Assembly (NCBI GenBank): GCA_944324205.1
Contig: CALUVK010000024.1
Location: forward strand, 1 to 15,404
Origin: Candidatus Gastranaerophilales bacterium
Lineage (GTDB): Bacteria > Cyanobacteriota > Vampirovibrionia > Gastranaerophilales > Gastranaerophilaceae
DNA length: 15,404 nt
Direction: 5' to 3'
Shown here: positions 14,941-15,404 of the stretch, in pieces
Numbering within the stretch: position 1 is the first letter of the stretch
Layout: every line of letters begins with the position of its first letter
Position numbers and translations under genes: made by a program
The notes under the pieces: model-generated
What the model saw: only the letters and a program-made list of their open reading frames with translations
Told to the model about the DNA's origin: nothing
The model's database searches: none

Positions 14941-15141
14941 TTACAAAATTTTTCTTTTTATTGGCCGAATCAATCTAATTTACTATGGCCAGTGCCTACT
15001 TGTGTATAAAATATGTTTATGTGAGAATAAAATTAGTTCTTCACTATAAAACTTGTTAAAAATTTCCAAGAATATAGACGAAGTTCAAGACTGGAAACAG
15101 TAAGTATCGTAGTAGTTAGAAATATAAAGGAAACTAAGACA

Positions 15142-15404
15142 ATGGCTAGAAAAACTCCATTAGAAAAAATCAGAAATATTGGTATTGCAGCTCACATTGA
15201 TGCCGGCAAAACCACTACAACTGAACGTATCCTGTTCTATACAGGTAAAACCCACAAACTCGGTGAAGTACACGATGGTGCTGCAGTAACCGACTTTATG
15301 GAACAAGAAAGAGAAAGAGGTATTACAATCCAATCAGCAGCTGTAACAGCTGAATGGAAAGGACACCAGATTAACATTATTGACACCCCGGGCCACGTTG
15401 ACTT
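15142..15404 (+). CDS. fusA: Translation elongation factor G, 5' part
   Basis: EF-G is the GTPase that drives ribosomal translocation. Only the first 87 of about 690 residues are present. They include the start MARKTPLEKIRNIGIAAHID, the G1 loop AHIDAGKT (17-24), the switch-I RGIT (about 60-63) and the G3 motif DTPGHVDF at the window edge. The ATG at 15142 follows AAGGA about ten bases upstream. The gene before it is not rpsG, so it does not continue the usual rpsL-rpsG-fusA order in this window. It is divergent from the acyl-ligase operon across 224 bp. Confidence 0.98.
   Translation, partial: MARKTPLEKIRNIGIAAHIDAGKTTTTERILFYTGKTHKLGEVHDGAAVTDFMEQERERGITIQSAAVTAEWKGHQINIIDTPGHVD

Noticed and set aside
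14961..14988. Inverted repeat TGGCC/GGCCA upstream of fusA
   Set aside because: The stem is only five bases with a loop of about 20, and each arm is nearly palindromic itself; too weak to call a regulatory hairpin.

Overview
The window is about 15.4 kb of AT-rich bacterial chromosome with the standard genetic code (UAA, UAG and UGA all end genes). It is densely packed, with short or overlapping gene junctions, and has no mobile element, CRISPR array, tRNA or rRNA that I can see. Two proteins point to the cyanobacterial side of the tree: a DUF4330 protein and a membrane protein closest to the IctB branch of the O-antigen ligase family. With the low GC, envelope genes typical of a double-membrane cell (heptose kinase, LolA-like carrier) and no photosynthesis genes, the best guess is a non-photosynthetic relative such as Gastranaerophilales/Vampirovibrionia ("Melainabacteria"). 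This is an inference from protein resemblance; no search was run.

Layout. 1-710 (minus): yebC, lacking only its last few codons. 964-6169 (minus): a tight five-gene operon transcribed as heptose-7-phosphate-type kinase, DUF4330 protein, IctB/O-antigen-ligase-like protein, ligA, and a small two-helix membrane protein. The last three genes overlap. 6256-7101 (plus): an unknown acidic protein with one C-terminal membrane helix. 7098-7802 (minus): an unknown Ala/Gly/Ser-rich protein whose stop codon shares a CTAG palindrome with the stop of the preceding gene. 7939-9282 (minus): a CNNM/CBS/CorC-type membrane protein. 9416-10120 (minus): a HEAT-like helical-repeat protein. 10248-10412 (plus): a 54-residue protein. 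10459-12131 (plus): tmk and prfB, joined by an ATGA overlap. 12141-14917 (minus): four overlapping or nearly touching genes. 15142 to the end (plus): the start of fusA.

The most interesting part is 12141-14917. Its four products are a COG4648-type small membrane protein, an AMP-forming acyl ligase fused to a hot-dog dehydratase-like domain, a 4HBT thioesterase and a LolA-like periplasmic carrier. These are the accessory enzymes of aryl-polyene-type polyketide clusters. The ketosynthases, ketoreductase, acyl carrier proteins and exporter are absent, and the set is closed off by prfB on one side and fusA on the other. It is either the accessory arm of a split pathway or a reduced system making a different acyl product for the envelope.

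Other points: prfB encodes a normal RF2 (SPF and GGQ motifs) but lacks the usual in-frame UGA frameshift; tmk looks leaderless; and several start codons are better placed downstream of the longest open frame because a promoter or ribosome binding site occupies the longer version.
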